A stretch of 25,970 nucleotides of DNA, from assembly GCA_002298545.1 (NCBI GenBank), contig DBKQ01000061.1:211-26180 (forward strand), in the 5' to 3' direction. The notes below the pieces were generated by a model. That model had not been told where the DNA came from. It searched no databases and saw nothing but the letters and a program-made list of their open reading frames with translations. Position 1 is the stretch's first letter. Every line of letters begins with the position of its first letter. The translations under genes were made by a program, and so were the position numbers. Positions 14,429 to 23,201 of the stretch are shown one piece after another. This DNA comes from Prevotella sp. UBA746 (lineage in GTDB: Bacteria > Bacteroidota > Bacteroidia > Bacteroidales > Bacteroidaceae).

Positions 14429-15043
14429 TATTTTTATTGCCTCACTTCTCGACAAATCGCCGGGATTGCTGCCAGGTTCCCCTTCAGGAACTTGCAACCC
14501 CTGCCTGGAATAATAATCCTTCCAATATTGGGTTATCTTGCCTGTCTTGTCATGAAAAGACATCGGTATCGGTTTGAAAACAAGTTCGCCACTTTTATAG
14601 CGATAAGATTTCTGTACCAGTTCGCTGCAATAGAAAGCACTGTCGTCGGGCATGAAATTGAAGTCGTATGGTTTACCTAAATATTTCAGAGCCCTCTCTA
14701 CGGAAAGTGCCACACCGACAGTATCTTTCAGCCTTGCAGCCAACACCGCCCCCCGCCTCGTCATAAAGCTGTCAATCGGAGTAAGACACACGCCCTTGTG
14801 TATCGCCTCGAGAGCATAAGGATGTTGCCCGATTTTACAAAAGATTGCAACATGATCGATTTTCATCCCTCCTACTCCATTGGTAACATCAGTTATCGGG
14901 TTACCCTCGTTCTTCACACAAAACAGAAGGTCGCCTTCACAAAGTGAATCAATGCCGGCATGCTGCAGATTCTGACACATAGCAGAAAGTGACGCAACGA
15001 CGAGCAGCATCACAACAGATATTTTCACTATAGAATATTTCAT
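14408..15043 (-). CDS. Exported YiiX-like cysteine hydrolase (permuted NlpC/P60)
   Basis: 211 aa with a signal peptide (MKYSIVKISVVMLLVVASLS, cleavage near SAMC-Q). The circularly permuted papain-like layout is visible: CEGDLLFC (about 35-42), catalytic His64 in KIDHVAIFC, an acidic residue in YALEAI (Glu79) and nucleophile Cys139 in FYCSELVQKSY. The order His then Cys distinguishes it from ordinary NlpC/P60 peptidases and matches the YiiX/YebB/LRAT-related clan. Members act on peptidoglycan peptides or lipid amide/ester bonds; which applies here is unknown. It is convergent with the receptor gene and appears monocistronic. A weak TATTTTTG box lies at 15105-15098 on the minus strand. Confidence 0.82.
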   Translation of the reverse strand: MKYSIVKISVVMLLVVASLSAMCQNLQHAGIDSLCEGDLLFCVKNEGNPITDVTNGVGGMKIDHVAIFCKIGQHPYALEAIHKGVCLTPIDSFMTRRGAVLAARLKDTVGVALSVERALKYLGKPYDFNFMPDDSAFYCSELVQKSYRYKSGELVFKPIPMSFHDKTGKITQYWKDYYSRQGLQVPEGEPGSNPGDLSRSEAIKIICILER

Positions 15044-15196
15044 AATACTGTCCTTTTGATATTTTCCGGCTAATGTACTACTTTATTACTGAACTGCCAA
15101 AAATATTTACTGAAGTTTCTGGGTAGCCAGTATAATTCATTGTATGGTATTAGATAAAGCAATAAAATATATCCTAATTTTTTTTTGGTCATTTTA

Positions 15197-15291
15197 CCCT
15201 CACACCCTCACCAAATGCCTTGAAAGTCCCTGTTTATCGGACTTCTGAGGTGTGAGGGATAGTGTGAGGGGTCGATTCCTATCCCTCACAC
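15197..15291. repeat. Direct and inverted CCCTCACA repeats
   Basis: CCCTCACA occurs at 15197-15204, CCCTCACC at 15205-15212, TGTGAGGG at 15251-15258 and 15263-15270, and CCCTCACA at 15283-15290. GTGTGAGGGATAG (15250-15262) and CTATCCCTCACAC (15279-15291) make a perfect 13-bp inverted repeat with a 16-bp loop; the spare copies allow alternative pairings. It is G/C-skewed compared with the surrounding AT-rich DNA. Possibly a dispersed repeat or the remains of a mobile element. Confidence 0.8.
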
Positions 15292-15376
15292 TTTCAACGA
15301 AGGTGCAACACTGTTTTTTTTGAACCACTATACCTGTAGTGCTAAAGCTATCATTTGGTATCGGTATTTCTATACT

Positions 15377-15412
15377 GCACTTTTGGTGCAGCATAGAAGC
15401 ACCTTTGGTGCA
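15377..15412. repeat. Two tandem GCACYTTTGGTGCA hairpin units
   Basis: GCACTTTTGGTGCA (15377-15390) and GCACCTTTGGTGCA (15399-15412) are 22 bp apart, each able to form a small GCAC/GTGC hairpin; the second is GCACC/GGTGC. A related AAGGTGCAACA lies at 15300-15310. They belong to the same repeat block as the CCCTCACA cluster. Confidence 0.75.
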
Positions 15413-15694
15413 ACCATTATTGATGTTTCCCTTACTGAAGTTCAGGTGACTTAGTATGCCACTAAATATTCGTGAGATTCAACCAATGCGACAACAACAA
15501 AAATAAAATTATCTAAAAAACTTCACTGCATAACACATATTCAGATTTTTATTCGTAACTTTACACGCTCTTTGACCTGAACACAATATAATAAGGCGGA
15601 AAGACATTACTATGAAGAATGCCACTTGACGCCAGTAAAACTTACTACACTGAAGGGTCAAGACTATCCACGCGGAAATAAAAAAACAATATAA

Positions 15695-17419
15695 ATGCAT
15701 TTTAAATGGAAATACGAACCACCTACACCAGAACAGAAGAAAGATGCGGAAAGACTGATTGACAAACTTAATATCAGTGCACCACTCGCACTGATAATGG
15801 CAAAACGTGGGATTAAGGAAGAAAATGCAAAAAAGTTCTTCCACCCACAATTGGGCGACCTGCTCGACCCGTTCCTCATGAAGGATATGGACGTGGCTGT
15901 TGATCGCCTTAACAACGCTATGGGGCGCAAGGAACGCATCATGGTGTATGGTGACTACGACGTGGACGGATGCACGGCTGTTGCTCTGGTCTACAAATTC
16001 TTACAGCAATACTACTCAAACATCGACTACTACATACCAGACCGCTACGACGAGGGATATGGAGTTAGCCGTAAGGGGATTGAATACGCCAAAGAGACCG
16101 GCGTAAAACTCATTATCATTCTTGATTGCGGAATTAAAGCCGTCAAGGAGATAGAATATGCCAAAAGCATTGGCATTGATTTTATCATCTGCGACCACCA
16201 CGTGCCAGACGACATCATGCCGCCAGCCACAGCTATTCTTAACCCTAAACGCCCTGACGACAACTACCCGTTCAAACATCTTTGCGGTTGCGGTGTGGGA
16301 TTCAAACTCATGCAGGCATTTGCTAAGAACAACGGTATCCCGTTTGCAAGGCTCATCCCGTTGCTCGACTTCTGTGCTGTGAGTATCGCGGCAGACATTG
16401 TGCCTGTGACCGGAGAAAACAGAATACTTGCATACCACGGACTGAAGCAACTGAACCAAAACCCGAATATCGGACTGAAAGCTATTGTGGATATCTGTGG
16501 ACTGAACGGACGGACTCTCTCGATGAGCGATATAGTGTTTAAAATCGGACCGAGAATAAATGCCTCCGGAAGAATGGAAAACGGACGGGAAAGCGTTGAC
16601 TTGCTCGTTGAAAAGGATTTTGCCGTGGCTCTTAGCGAAGCTAAACATATCAACGAATACAACGAGCAACGAAAAGACATCGACAAACAAATGACCGAGG
16701 ACGCCAACCTCATCGTGGAACGGCTGGAAAGTCAGCAGAAGCATACAAGTATCGTGCTCTACGACGAGAACTGGAAAAAGGGAGTTATCGGAATTGTCGC
16801 ATCAAGACTCACGGAAATTTATGTCAGACCTACCGTCGTACTTACACGCGACGGCGATCTCGCAACGGGCTCTGCGCGAAGCGTTGCCGGCTTCGACATC
16901 TATTCGGCAATAAAAAGCTGCAGAGACTTGCTGATGAACTTCGGAGGACACACGTATGCCGCCGGACTGACACTGAAATGGGCCGATGTAAAGGAATTCA
17001 GAAGACGCTTTCAGAAATATGTCGACGAGCATATCTTGCCGGAACATACCGAGGCTACGCTCAATATCGACGCCGTTATCGACTTTAAGGACATAACAAA
17101 GAAAATGCACGGCGAACTGAAAAAATTCGGTCCTTTCGGGCCGGGCAACCCCAAACCGCTGTTCTGCACAAAAGACGTATACGACTTCGGTACGAGTAAA
17201 GTGGTTGGAAGGGAACAGGAACATATAAAACTGGAACTGGTGGATTCGAAATCCAACAACGTAATGAACGGCATTGCCTTCGGACAAAGTGCATCGGCAA
17301 GATACATAAAGTCGAAACGCAGCTTCGATATTGCATACACTATTGAAGACAACGTGTTCAAGCATAACGACGTGCAACTGCAGATTGAAGACATCAGACC
17401 TTGTGAGGGAAGTTTTTAA
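15695..17419 (+). CDS. recJ: Single-stranded-DNA-specific exonuclease RecJ
   Basis: 574 aa, family length. The DHH phosphoesterase motifs are intact: YGDYDVDG (85-92), LDCG (143-146) and CDHHVPDD (DHH at 167-169), with GPRINASGRM further on. The DHHA1 half has GVIGIVASRLTE and GGHTYAAGLTL, followed by the C-terminal OB domain (KKFGPFGPGNPKPLF). It degrades single-stranded DNA 5' to 3' in recombination and mismatch or base-excision repair, using Mn or Mg in the cytoplasm. It starts right after the repeat block, with an A-rich leader (AAAAAAACAATATAA) before the ATG instead of a Shine-Dalgarno. recQ follows 34 bp later, so the two are likely cotranscribed: RecQ unwinds and RecJ digests, as in the RecF pathway. 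Confidence 0.97.
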   Translation: MHFKWKYEPPTPEQKKDAERLIDKLNISAPLALIMAKRGIKEENAKKFFHPQLGDLLDPFLMKDMDVAVDRLNNAMGRKERIMVYGDYDVDGCTAVALVYKFLQQYYSNIDYYIPDRYDEGYGVSRKGIEYAKETGVKLIIILDCGIKAVKEIEYAKSIGIDFIICDHHVPDDIMPPATAILNPKRPDDNYPFKHLCGCGVGFKLMQAFAKNNGIPFARLIPLLDFCAVSIAADIVPVTGENRILAYHGLKQLNQNPNIGLKAIVDICGLNGRTLSMSDIVFKIGPRINASGRMENGRESVDLLVEKDFAVALSEAKHINEYNEQRKDIDKQMTEDANLIVERLESQQKHTSIVLYDENWKKGVIGIVASRLTEIYVRPTVVLTRDGDLATGSARSVAGFDIYSAIKSCRDLLMNFGGHTYAAGLTLKWADVKEFRRRFQKYVDEHILPEHTEATLNIDAVIDFKDITKKMHGELKKFGPFGPGNPKPLFCTKDVYDFGTSKVVGREQEHIKLELVDSKSNNVMNGIAFGQSASARYIKSKRSFDIAYTIEDNVFKHNDVQLQIEDIRPCEGSF

Positions 17420-17453
17420 ATTATAATTCGTTTCAGAACTTATAACAGGAAAA

Positions 17454-19358
17454 GTGAGTGACGACAAGTTTACCGGCATTCTGAAGGAATATTGGGGATA
17501 CAATGACTTCAGAGGCATCCAACGGGAAATAATAGAGAGCATCAGTGCCGGAAAAGACACTCTGGGACTGATGCCTACCGGTGGAGGAAAATCCATTACC
17601 TTCCAGGTTCCAGCCTTGGCAAGCAAAGGGGTATGCATCGTCATAACCCCTCTTATTGCCTTGATGAAAGACCAGGTGAGCCATCTAAGGGAAAAAGGAA
17701 TAAAAGCTTATGCCATATATGGAAGCATGCAGCGAAACGAGATTGTCAATATACTGGACAATGCGGTTCTTGGAGGCGTTACACTATTGTATGTTTCGCC
17801 AGAAAGACTTTCGACTGAATTGTTCCTCACGAAACTGAACCACATGAATGTTAGCTTCATAACAGTAGACGAAGCTCACTGCATAAGTCAATGGGGATAC
17901 GACTTCAGACCATCTTACCTTTCGATACGCTCCATCCGCGAAATAAAGCCAAAGGCTCCCGTTCTTGCCCTTACAGCCACTGCAACACCAGCTACTGTTG
18001 ATGACATACAGGAAAAACTCGGTTTCAAAGAGAAGAATGTCTTCAAAATGAGCTTTGAACGGAAGAACCTCGCCTATATCGTAAGAATTGCGGAAAACAA
18101 AAATGAGGAAATGCTGCACATCCTGAATTCTGTCAACGGAAGCGCTATAGTCTATGTGTACAGCAGACAAAAGACTAAGGACGTTGCCGAAGTCCTTGAA
18201 AAAAGCGGAATTAGCGCCACATACTACCATGCCGGACTTGAACACTCTACAAGAGACGAGCGACAGACGATGTGGCAAGAGGACAAAGTAAGGGTTATGG
18301 TAGCAACAAACGCATTCGGAATGGGTATCGACAAACCGGATGTAAGACTCGTTATACATATCGACTGCCCTGACTCCATTGAAGCTTACTTTCAGGAAGC
18401 TGGACGTGGCGGACGCGACAGTAAAAAGGCATACGCCGTTTTACTTTACAACAACCACGACAAAATAACTCTCTCAAAAAGAATTTCAGACAACTTCCCC
18501 GACAAGGATTATATTAAACAAGTGTATGAGCATCTCGCCTACTTCTTCCAAATTGGTATTGGCAGTGGATACGGACACACATTTGAATTCAATATAGGAA
18601 AATTCTGCAATAACTTTAAGCATTTCCCTATAAGACTTGAGGCGGCTCTGAAAATTCTGGAAAAAGCCGGATACATAGAATACGACGGCAACGGAAATGA
18701 AAGGACCAGACTGATGTTTCTCGTGGAAAGGGACGAACTGTATAAACTTAACGACCTCAACGAGAAACAGAACTCGGTTATTATAGCCACACTAAGATGT
18801 TATAGCGGACTGTTTTCCAACTATGTACCTGTTGACGAAGGACTTATAGCGCAAAAGGCTGGCATTGACAAGAATGAAGTATATTGTATTCTGAAAGAAT
18901 TGGACAAGAAAAGACTCGTCAGCTTCATACCAGAGAAGAACGTTCCAAGAATAAAATATACACAAAACAGAGTAGATACCAACGAGATTATAATATCAAA
19001 AGAGATCTATGAAATACGCAAAGAGCTCTTCAAATGCCGCATCGAGGCCATTAACAAATATGCCGAAAACAATTACATGTGTCGAAGCAGACAGCTGCTT
19101 AGATATTTCGGAGAAAACAAATCCAGCAACTGCAACCAATGCGATGTATGCATTGACAACAGGAAAATGACCAAAGAAGACAAAGAAGAATTGAAGGTCA
19201 TAAGACAGGAAATCCTGAATCTTCTGTCTGACAAGAAAGAACACAATGTTGAAGAACTGTACAAGATAAAACACGATTTGACAAAAATCGAACATGTTAT
19301 CTACCACATGAGCGACGAAGAGGAAATATTCAATAACAACGGGAAACTCACTTTATAA
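17454..19358 (+). CDS. recQ: ATP-dependent DNA helicase RecQ (variant domain order), GTG start
   Basis: 634 aa. The only sensible start is GTG at 17454; no in-frame ATG precedes motif 0 (YWGYNDFRGIQREII). Walker A is MPTGGGKS (41-47), the DEAH box 139-142 leads into CISQWGYDFRP, and motif VI is QEAGRGGRDS. The RecQ zinc site is Cys543, 560, 563 and 566, with exactly the E. coli 17-3-3 spacing, but it sits about 160 residues further from the N-terminus than in E. coli RecQ. The extra segment (about 345-540) looks like winged-helix sequence (LEAALKILEKAGYIEYDG). Only about 68 residues follow the zinc site, so no HRDC domain is evident. It unwinds DNA 3' to 5' and is paired with recJ. Confidence 0.95.
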   Translation: MSDDKFTGILKEYWGYNDFRGIQREIIESISAGKDTLGLMPTGGGKSITFQVPALASKGVCIVITPLIALMKDQVSHLREKGIKAYAIYGSMQRNEIVNILDNAVLGGVTLLYVSPERLSTELFLTKLNHMNVSFITVDEAHCISQWGYDFRPSYLSIRSIREIKPKAPVLALTATATPATVDDIQEKLGFKEKNVFKMSFERKNLAYIVRIAENKNEEMLHILNSVNGSAIVYVYSRQKTKDVAEVLEKSGISATYYHAGLEHSTRDERQTMWQEDKVRVMVATNAFGMGIDKPDVRLVIHIDCPDSIEAYFQEAGRGGRDSKKAYAVLLYNNHDKITLSKRISDNFPDKDYIKQVYEHLAYFFQIGIGSGYGHTFEFNIGKFCNNFKHFPIRLEAALKILEKAGYIEYDGNGNERTRLMFLVERDELYKLNDLNEKQNSVIIATLRCYSGLFSNYVPVDEGLIAQKAGIDKNEVYCILKELDKKRLVSFIPEKNVPRIKYTQNRVDTNEIIISKEIYEIRKELFKCRIEAINKYAENNYMCRSRQLLRYFGENKSSNCNQCDVCIDNRKMTKEDKEELKVIRQEILNLLSDKKEHNVEELYKIKHDLTKIEHVIYHMSDEEEIFNNNGKLTL

Positions 19359-19492
19359 GTCATCGTGGCATAAAAATACGAAGGCAATAATTGCACACTA
19401 ATAAACGAAATGTGTTATTTATCTTTCAATTTAGAAGATATTTAACACATTTTTCTTTAAGTTATCAGTATTCTTGAAAATAAATGTATCAA

Positions 19493-19526
19493 ATTGTTTC
19501 TCTTTACAGAAAAACATGTACCTTTG
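19493..19526 (+). promoter_or_regulatory. Promoter of the ilv operon
   Basis: TACCTTTG (19519-19526) is a full -7 match; the -33 is weaker (ATTG at 19493-19496, spacer 22). The -7 box is embedded in an inverted repeat ATGTAC (19516-19521), CTTT, GTACAT (19526-19531), a possible operator. Transcription would start near 19533, leaving a leader of about 105 nt before ilvD. Confidence 0.65.
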
Positions 19527-19549
19527 TACATCATTTCAAAAGAATATTT

Positions 19550-19579
19550 GCCATTTGCTGCACTAAAGCAAATAACGGC
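19550..19579 (+). promoter_or_regulatory. Hairpin in the ilvD leader
   Basis: ATTTGCT (19553-19559) and AGCAAAT (19567-19573) form a perfect 7-bp stem with a 7-nt loop, extendable by GCC (19550-19552) with GGC (19577-19579) across a bulge. No T-run follows and no leader peptide rich in Ile, Val or Leu precedes it, so it is not a classic attenuator. A role in leader stability or translation is only a guess. Confidence 0.4.
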
Positions 19580-19638
19580 TATATATAATAATAGGTATAA
19601 GACAAGATACACTTGTATAACTTAATAAAAGAAACAAG

Positions 19639-21441
19639 ATGAAACATAAGCTGAGGAGTGCAGTATGCACAGAGGGAAGACGTATGGCTGGAGCCAGAGC
19701 GTTATGGGTTGCAACAGGAATGAAACACGAACAGTTCGGTAAACCAATCATCGCTATTGTAAACTCATTCACCCAGTTTGTGCCAGGACATACACACTTG
19801 CACGAAATAGGACAAGTTGTCAGAGAAGAAATCGAAAAAATGGGCTGTTATGCCGCCGAATTCAACACCATAGCCATTGACGACGGTATCGCCATGGGGC
19901 ACGACGGTATGCTTTACTCCCTACCGTCAAGAGACATTATCGCTGACTCAGTAGAATATATGGTAAATGCACACAAGGCTGACGCCATGATCTGCATATC
20001 CAACTGCGACAAGGTTACACCGGGAATGCTGATGGCGGCAATGAGACTTAACATCCCTACGGTTTTCTGTAGCGGCGGACCGATGGAAGCCGGAAAATGG
20101 AGAGGCGAGAATGCTGACCTTATCACGGCTATGGTTAAAGGTGCCGACAAGAGCATAAGCGACGAAGAACTAAAGGAAATTGAAAGCTGTGCATGTCCTG
20201 GATGTGGCAGCTGCTCCGGAATGTTCACGGCAAACTCAATGAACTCGCTTACCGAGGCTATCGGTATGAGCCTGCCGGGCAATGGAACCATTCTTGCTAC
20301 CCACAAAAACAGAATACAATTGTTTAAGGATGCTGCAAGACAAATAGTAACGAATGCCCTTCGCTATTACGAGGATGGCGACGAGAGTGTACTCCCAAGA
20401 AACATTGCAACAAGAGACGCTTTTCTAAATGCCATGACTCTTGATATTGCCATGGGAGGAAGTACCAACACCGTCCTACATTTGCTCGCCGTTGCTCAAG
20501 AGGCAGAGGCTGACTTCACGATGAAGGATATCGACTCTCTGAGCAGGAAAGTGCCATGTCTCTGCAAACTGTCGCCAAACACACAGAAATACAGTGTGCA
20601 GGAATGTAACAGAGCCGGAGGTATCTTCGGAATAATGAATGAGCTGGCGAAAGGAGGACTTATACACGAGGATGCCAAGCGAGTGGATGGAAAGACTATC
20701 GGCGAACAGCTGAAGAAATACGATATAACGGGAAATGATATTGATTCTGAAGCTGAAAGAATATACAAGAGTGCTCCAGGAAGAAGGTTCTCTACAAAGA
20801 TGGGATCGCAAGACGAACAATGGGAGTCTCTCGATACCGACCGTTCTACAGGATGCATCCGCGACTTGGAACATGCCTACACAAAGGACGGCGGACTTGC
20901 CGTTTTGTTCGGCAACATTGCCCAAGACGGATGCGTGGTGAAAACAGCAGGAGTAGACAGCGAACTCTGGCATTTCGAAGGACCGGCAAAAGTTTTCGAC
21001 TCACAAGAGGATGCCTGCGACGGAATTCTTGGCGGAAAGGTAAAGAAGGGCGACTGTGTGGTAATTACCCACGAGGGACCAAAAGGCGGACCTGGCATGC
21101 AGGAAATGCTCTACCCTACTTCTTATATCAAGAGCATGCACATGGGTAAGGAATGTGCACTTATCACAGACGGAAGATTCAGCGGAGGTACATCAGGACT
21201 TAGTATCGGACATATCTCGCCGGAAGCTGCCGCAGGCGGAAACATCGGAAAAATCATCGACGGCGACATCATCGAGATTGACATCCCTAACAGAAGCATT
21301 AACGTTAAGCTGTCTGAAGAGGAACTCGCCAACAGGGAACAGAGACCTATGACAAGACAGCGCACCGTCAGTAAGGCGCTGAGGGCATACGCACAGAGTG
21401 TAAGTTCTGCCGACAAAGGCGGCGTAAGGATTATTGAATAG
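19639..21441 (+). CDS. ilvD: Dihydroxy-acid dehydratase IlvD
   Basis: 600 aa. Conserved features include NSFTQFVPGHTHL (42-54), Asp81 in AIDDGIAMGHDGM, Cys123 in ISNCDKVTPGM and Cys192 in CGSCSGMFTANSMN, the iron-sulfur and Mg ligands of the family. The FVPGH sequence without the early cysteine of the [2Fe-2S] plant class places it with the oxygen-sensitive [4Fe-4S] E. coli class. It dehydrates 2,3-dihydroxy-isovalerate and -3-methylvalerate to the 2-keto acids of valine and isoleucine. First gene of the operon; the promoter at 19519 and the leader hairpin precede it. Its last codons and stop are part of a short imperfect duplication. Confidence 0.98.
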   Translation: MKHKLRSAVCTEGRRMAGARALWVATGMKHEQFGKPIIAIVNSFTQFVPGHTHLHEIGQVVREEIEKMGCYAAEFNTIAIDDGIAMGHDGMLYSLPSRDIIADSVEYMVNAHKADAMICISNCDKVTPGMLMAAMRLNIPTVFCSGGPMEAGKWRGENADLITAMVKGADKSISDEELKEIESCACPGCGSCSGMFTANSMNSLTEAIGMSLPGNGTILATHKNRIQLFKDAARQIVTNALRYYEDGDESVLPRNIATRDAFLNAMTLDIAMGGSTNTVLHLLAVAQEAEADFTMKDIDSLSRKVPCLCKLSPNTQKYSVQECNRAGGIFGIMNELAKGGLIHEDAKRVDGKTIGEQLKKYDITGNDIDSEAERIYKSAPGRRFSTKMGSQDEQWESLDTDRSTGCIRDLEHAYTKDGGLAVLFGNIAQDGCVVKTAGVDSELWHFEGPAKVFDSQEDACDGILGGKVKKGDCVVITHEGPKGGPGMQEMLYPTSYIKSMHMGKECALITDGRFSGGTSGLSIGHISPEAAAGGNIGKIIDGDIIEIDIPNRSINVKLSEEELANREQRPMTRQRTVSKALRAYAQSVSSADKGGVRIIE

Positions 21442-21468
21442 AAAAGGCATAAGGGTTACTGAATAGAA
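21425..21468 (+). repeat. 25-bp imperfect duplication at the ilvD/ilvB junction
   Basis: TAAGGATTATTGAATAGAA (21425-21443), containing the ilvD stop, recurs as TAAGGGTTACTGAATAGAA (21450-21468), 17 of 19 identical and offset by 25 bp. The second copy fills most of the 39-bp gap before ilvB. It looks like an old tandem duplication of the ilvD 3' end. Confidence 0.75.
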
Positions 21469-21480
21469 GAAAGGAAAAAG

Positions 21481-23196
21481 ATGACAAACAACAATATAAC
21501 AGGTGCAGAGGCACTTATGCGCTCACTTGCCGCCGAAGGGGTTGATACAATCTTCGGTTACCCTGGCGGAGCGATAATGCCTGTATACGACAAACTTTAC
21601 GACTATACAAGAGGCGACAACAAAACATTCAACCACATACTTGTTCGCCACGAACAGGCTGCCGTCCATGCTGCCGAAGGCTACTCAAGGGTCAGCGGGA
21701 AAGTAGGAGTATGTCTTGTTACAAGCGGACCGGGAGCGACAAACACTCTTACCGGTGTTGCTGATGCAATGATGGACTCTACCCCACTTGTGGTCATAGC
21801 CGGTCAGGTTGGCGTCGACGCCCTTGGCACTGATGCATTTCAGGAAGTAGACCTCGTAGGTTTGGCACAGCCAATAAGCAAATGGAGCTACCAGATTCGC
21901 AAAGCCGAAGATATAGCATGGGCAGTAAGCCGTGCATTCTATATTGCAAAGTCTGGAAGACCAGGACCTGTTGTGTTGGACTTCCCCAAAAACGCACAAG
22001 TCAGCAAAACCGACTACGAGCCTCAACACATCAACTTCGTAAGAAGCTATGATGCCTATCCCGAGCTTGACATGACTAAAGTAAAGGAGGCTGCCGACAT
22101 TATAAACAACGCCAAGAAACCACTGGCTCTTGTCGGACACGGCGTTGAGATAGGACAGGCACAGGACGAGCTCGTAGATTTTCTTGAAAAGGCTGATATC
22201 CCTGCAGCAAGGACTCTATTGGGATTGTCGGCACTTCCGTCTAACCATCCTCTGAATATGGGAATGCTCGGAATGCACGGCAATTATGCCCCCAATATAA
22301 AGGAGCAGGAATGTGATGTGCTGATTGCTATAGGAATGAGATTTAGCGACCGTGTTACTTGCAACATTGACACGTATGCCAAACAAGCTAAGATTATCCA
22401 TCTCGATATCGATGAATCCGAAATAGACAAAAACGTAAAGACCACAGTGGCTGTCGTTGCCGACTGCAAGGAGTCTTTGCCGGCAATCACAAAGTTGCTG
22501 AAGAAAAATGTACACCGGGAATGGCGAGACAGCTTTAAGCCTCTTTACAAGATGGAATACGACAAAGTTATCGAACCCGCCATTCACCCTAAAAGCGGAA
22601 TGTTGCTGATGGGCGAAGTGGTAAATGCCGTGGCTGAGGCTACTAAAGGCGACGCAGTTCTCGTTAACGATGTGGGACAAAACCAGATGTTCTCGGCAAG
22701 ATATTTCAAATACAACAAGAAGCTGTCTATTGCAACAAGTGGCGGTCTCGGCACTATGGGCTTCGGACTGCCTGCTGCCGTCGGGGCAACTTTCGGTGCA
22801 CCGAAACGGACAGTGTGCCTGTTTACCGGTGATGGAGGCTTTCAGATGAGCATTCAGGAACTGGGCACGATAATGGAACAACAGGCACCGGTAAAGATCA
22901 TTCTGATGAACAACAATTATCTCGGCAACGTCAGACAATGGCAGGACATGTTCTTTGGCGGCAGGAAATCATTCACAAAGATGATAAACCCGCAATATAA
23001 ATCAATTAGTGAAGCATACGGCATCCCGTATGCCCTGTCTGTCACAAGGGACGAGCTGAAGGATAATATCCAGAAAATGCTTTCAACCGACGGACCGTTC
23101 ATAATGGAATGTGCCATAAAAGAGGAAGACAACGTGCTGCCTATGACTCCACCGGGAAAATCTGTTGACGAGATGCTATTGGAAATTAACATTTGA
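21481..23196 (+). CDS. ilvB: Acetolactate synthase, large (catalytic) subunit
   Basis: 571 aa, normal length. The thiamine-diphosphate enzyme signature is complete: FGYPGGAIMPVYD (25-37), catalytic Glu58 in RHEQAAVHAAEGYSR, and the cofactor motif GDGG (450-453) ending about 25 residues later in NNN (477-479), followed by YLGNVRQWQ. FAD- and substrate-binding segments (SGPGATNTLTG, GTDAFQEVD) are typical of anabolic AHAS. It condenses two pyruvates, or pyruvate with 2-ketobutyrate. It begins 39 bp after ilvD, and ilvN starts 5 bp after its stop, so enzyme and regulatory subunit are made together. Confidence 0.98.
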   Translation: MTNNNITGAEALMRSLAAEGVDTIFGYPGGAIMPVYDKLYDYTRGDNKTFNHILVRHEQAAVHAAEGYSRVSGKVGVCLVTSGPGATNTLTGVADAMMDSTPLVVIAGQVGVDALGTDAFQEVDLVGLAQPISKWSYQIRKAEDIAWAVSRAFYIAKSGRPGPVVLDFPKNAQVSKTDYEPQHINFVRSYDAYPELDMTKVKEAADIINNAKKPLALVGHGVEIGQAQDELVDFLEKADIPAARTLLGLSALPSNHPLNMGMLGMHGNYAPNIKEQECDVLIAIGMRFSDRVTCNIDTYAKQAKIIHLDIDESEIDKNVKTTVAVVADCKESLPAITKLLKKNVHREWRDSFKPLYKMEYDKVIEPAIHPKSGMLLMGEVVNAVAEATKGDAVLVNDVGQNQMFSARYFKYNKKLSIATSGGLGTMGFGLPAAVGATFGAPKRTVCLFTGDGGFQMSIQELGTIMEQQAPVKIILMNNNYLGNVRQWQDMFFGGRKSFTKMINPQYKSISEAYGIPYALSVTRDELKDNIQKMLSTDGPFIMECAIKEEDNVLPMTPPGKSVDEMLLEINI

Positions 23197-23201
23197 CGTT
23201 T

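Larger units (their letters stand above)
15044..15694. other. 651-bp non-coding, repeat-rich interval before recJ
   Basis: No convincing gene is present. The middle (15197-15412) carries CCCTCACA repeats and paired GCAC/GTGC hairpins, described separately. The right part (15421-15694) is AT-rich leader sequence for recJ with only a weak -7-like TAACTTTA at 15556-15563 and a CTTGAC/GTCAAG pair around 15628-15662. The left part holds the promoter region of the YiiX-like gene. Confidence 0.6.

Noticed and set aside
15200..15394. 64-codon minus-strand frame in the repeat block
   Set aside because: It consists mostly of the translated repeats, has no promoter or start context, and no recognisable domain.
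16016..16744. 242-codon minus-strand frame inside recJ
   Set aside because: It is antisense to the conserved DHH core of RecJ; the long open stretch follows from recJ codon usage.
19533..19638. Leader-peptide attenuator for the ilv operon
   Set aside because: No ATG-initiated short frame with Ile/Val/Leu runs and no terminator with a T-tract occur between the promoter and ilvD.
23193..23201. TTG start for ilvN overlapping the ilvB stop
   Set aside because: The ATG at 23202 is in frame three codons later, 5 bp after the ilvB stop, and matches the usual short N-terminus before the ACT domain.
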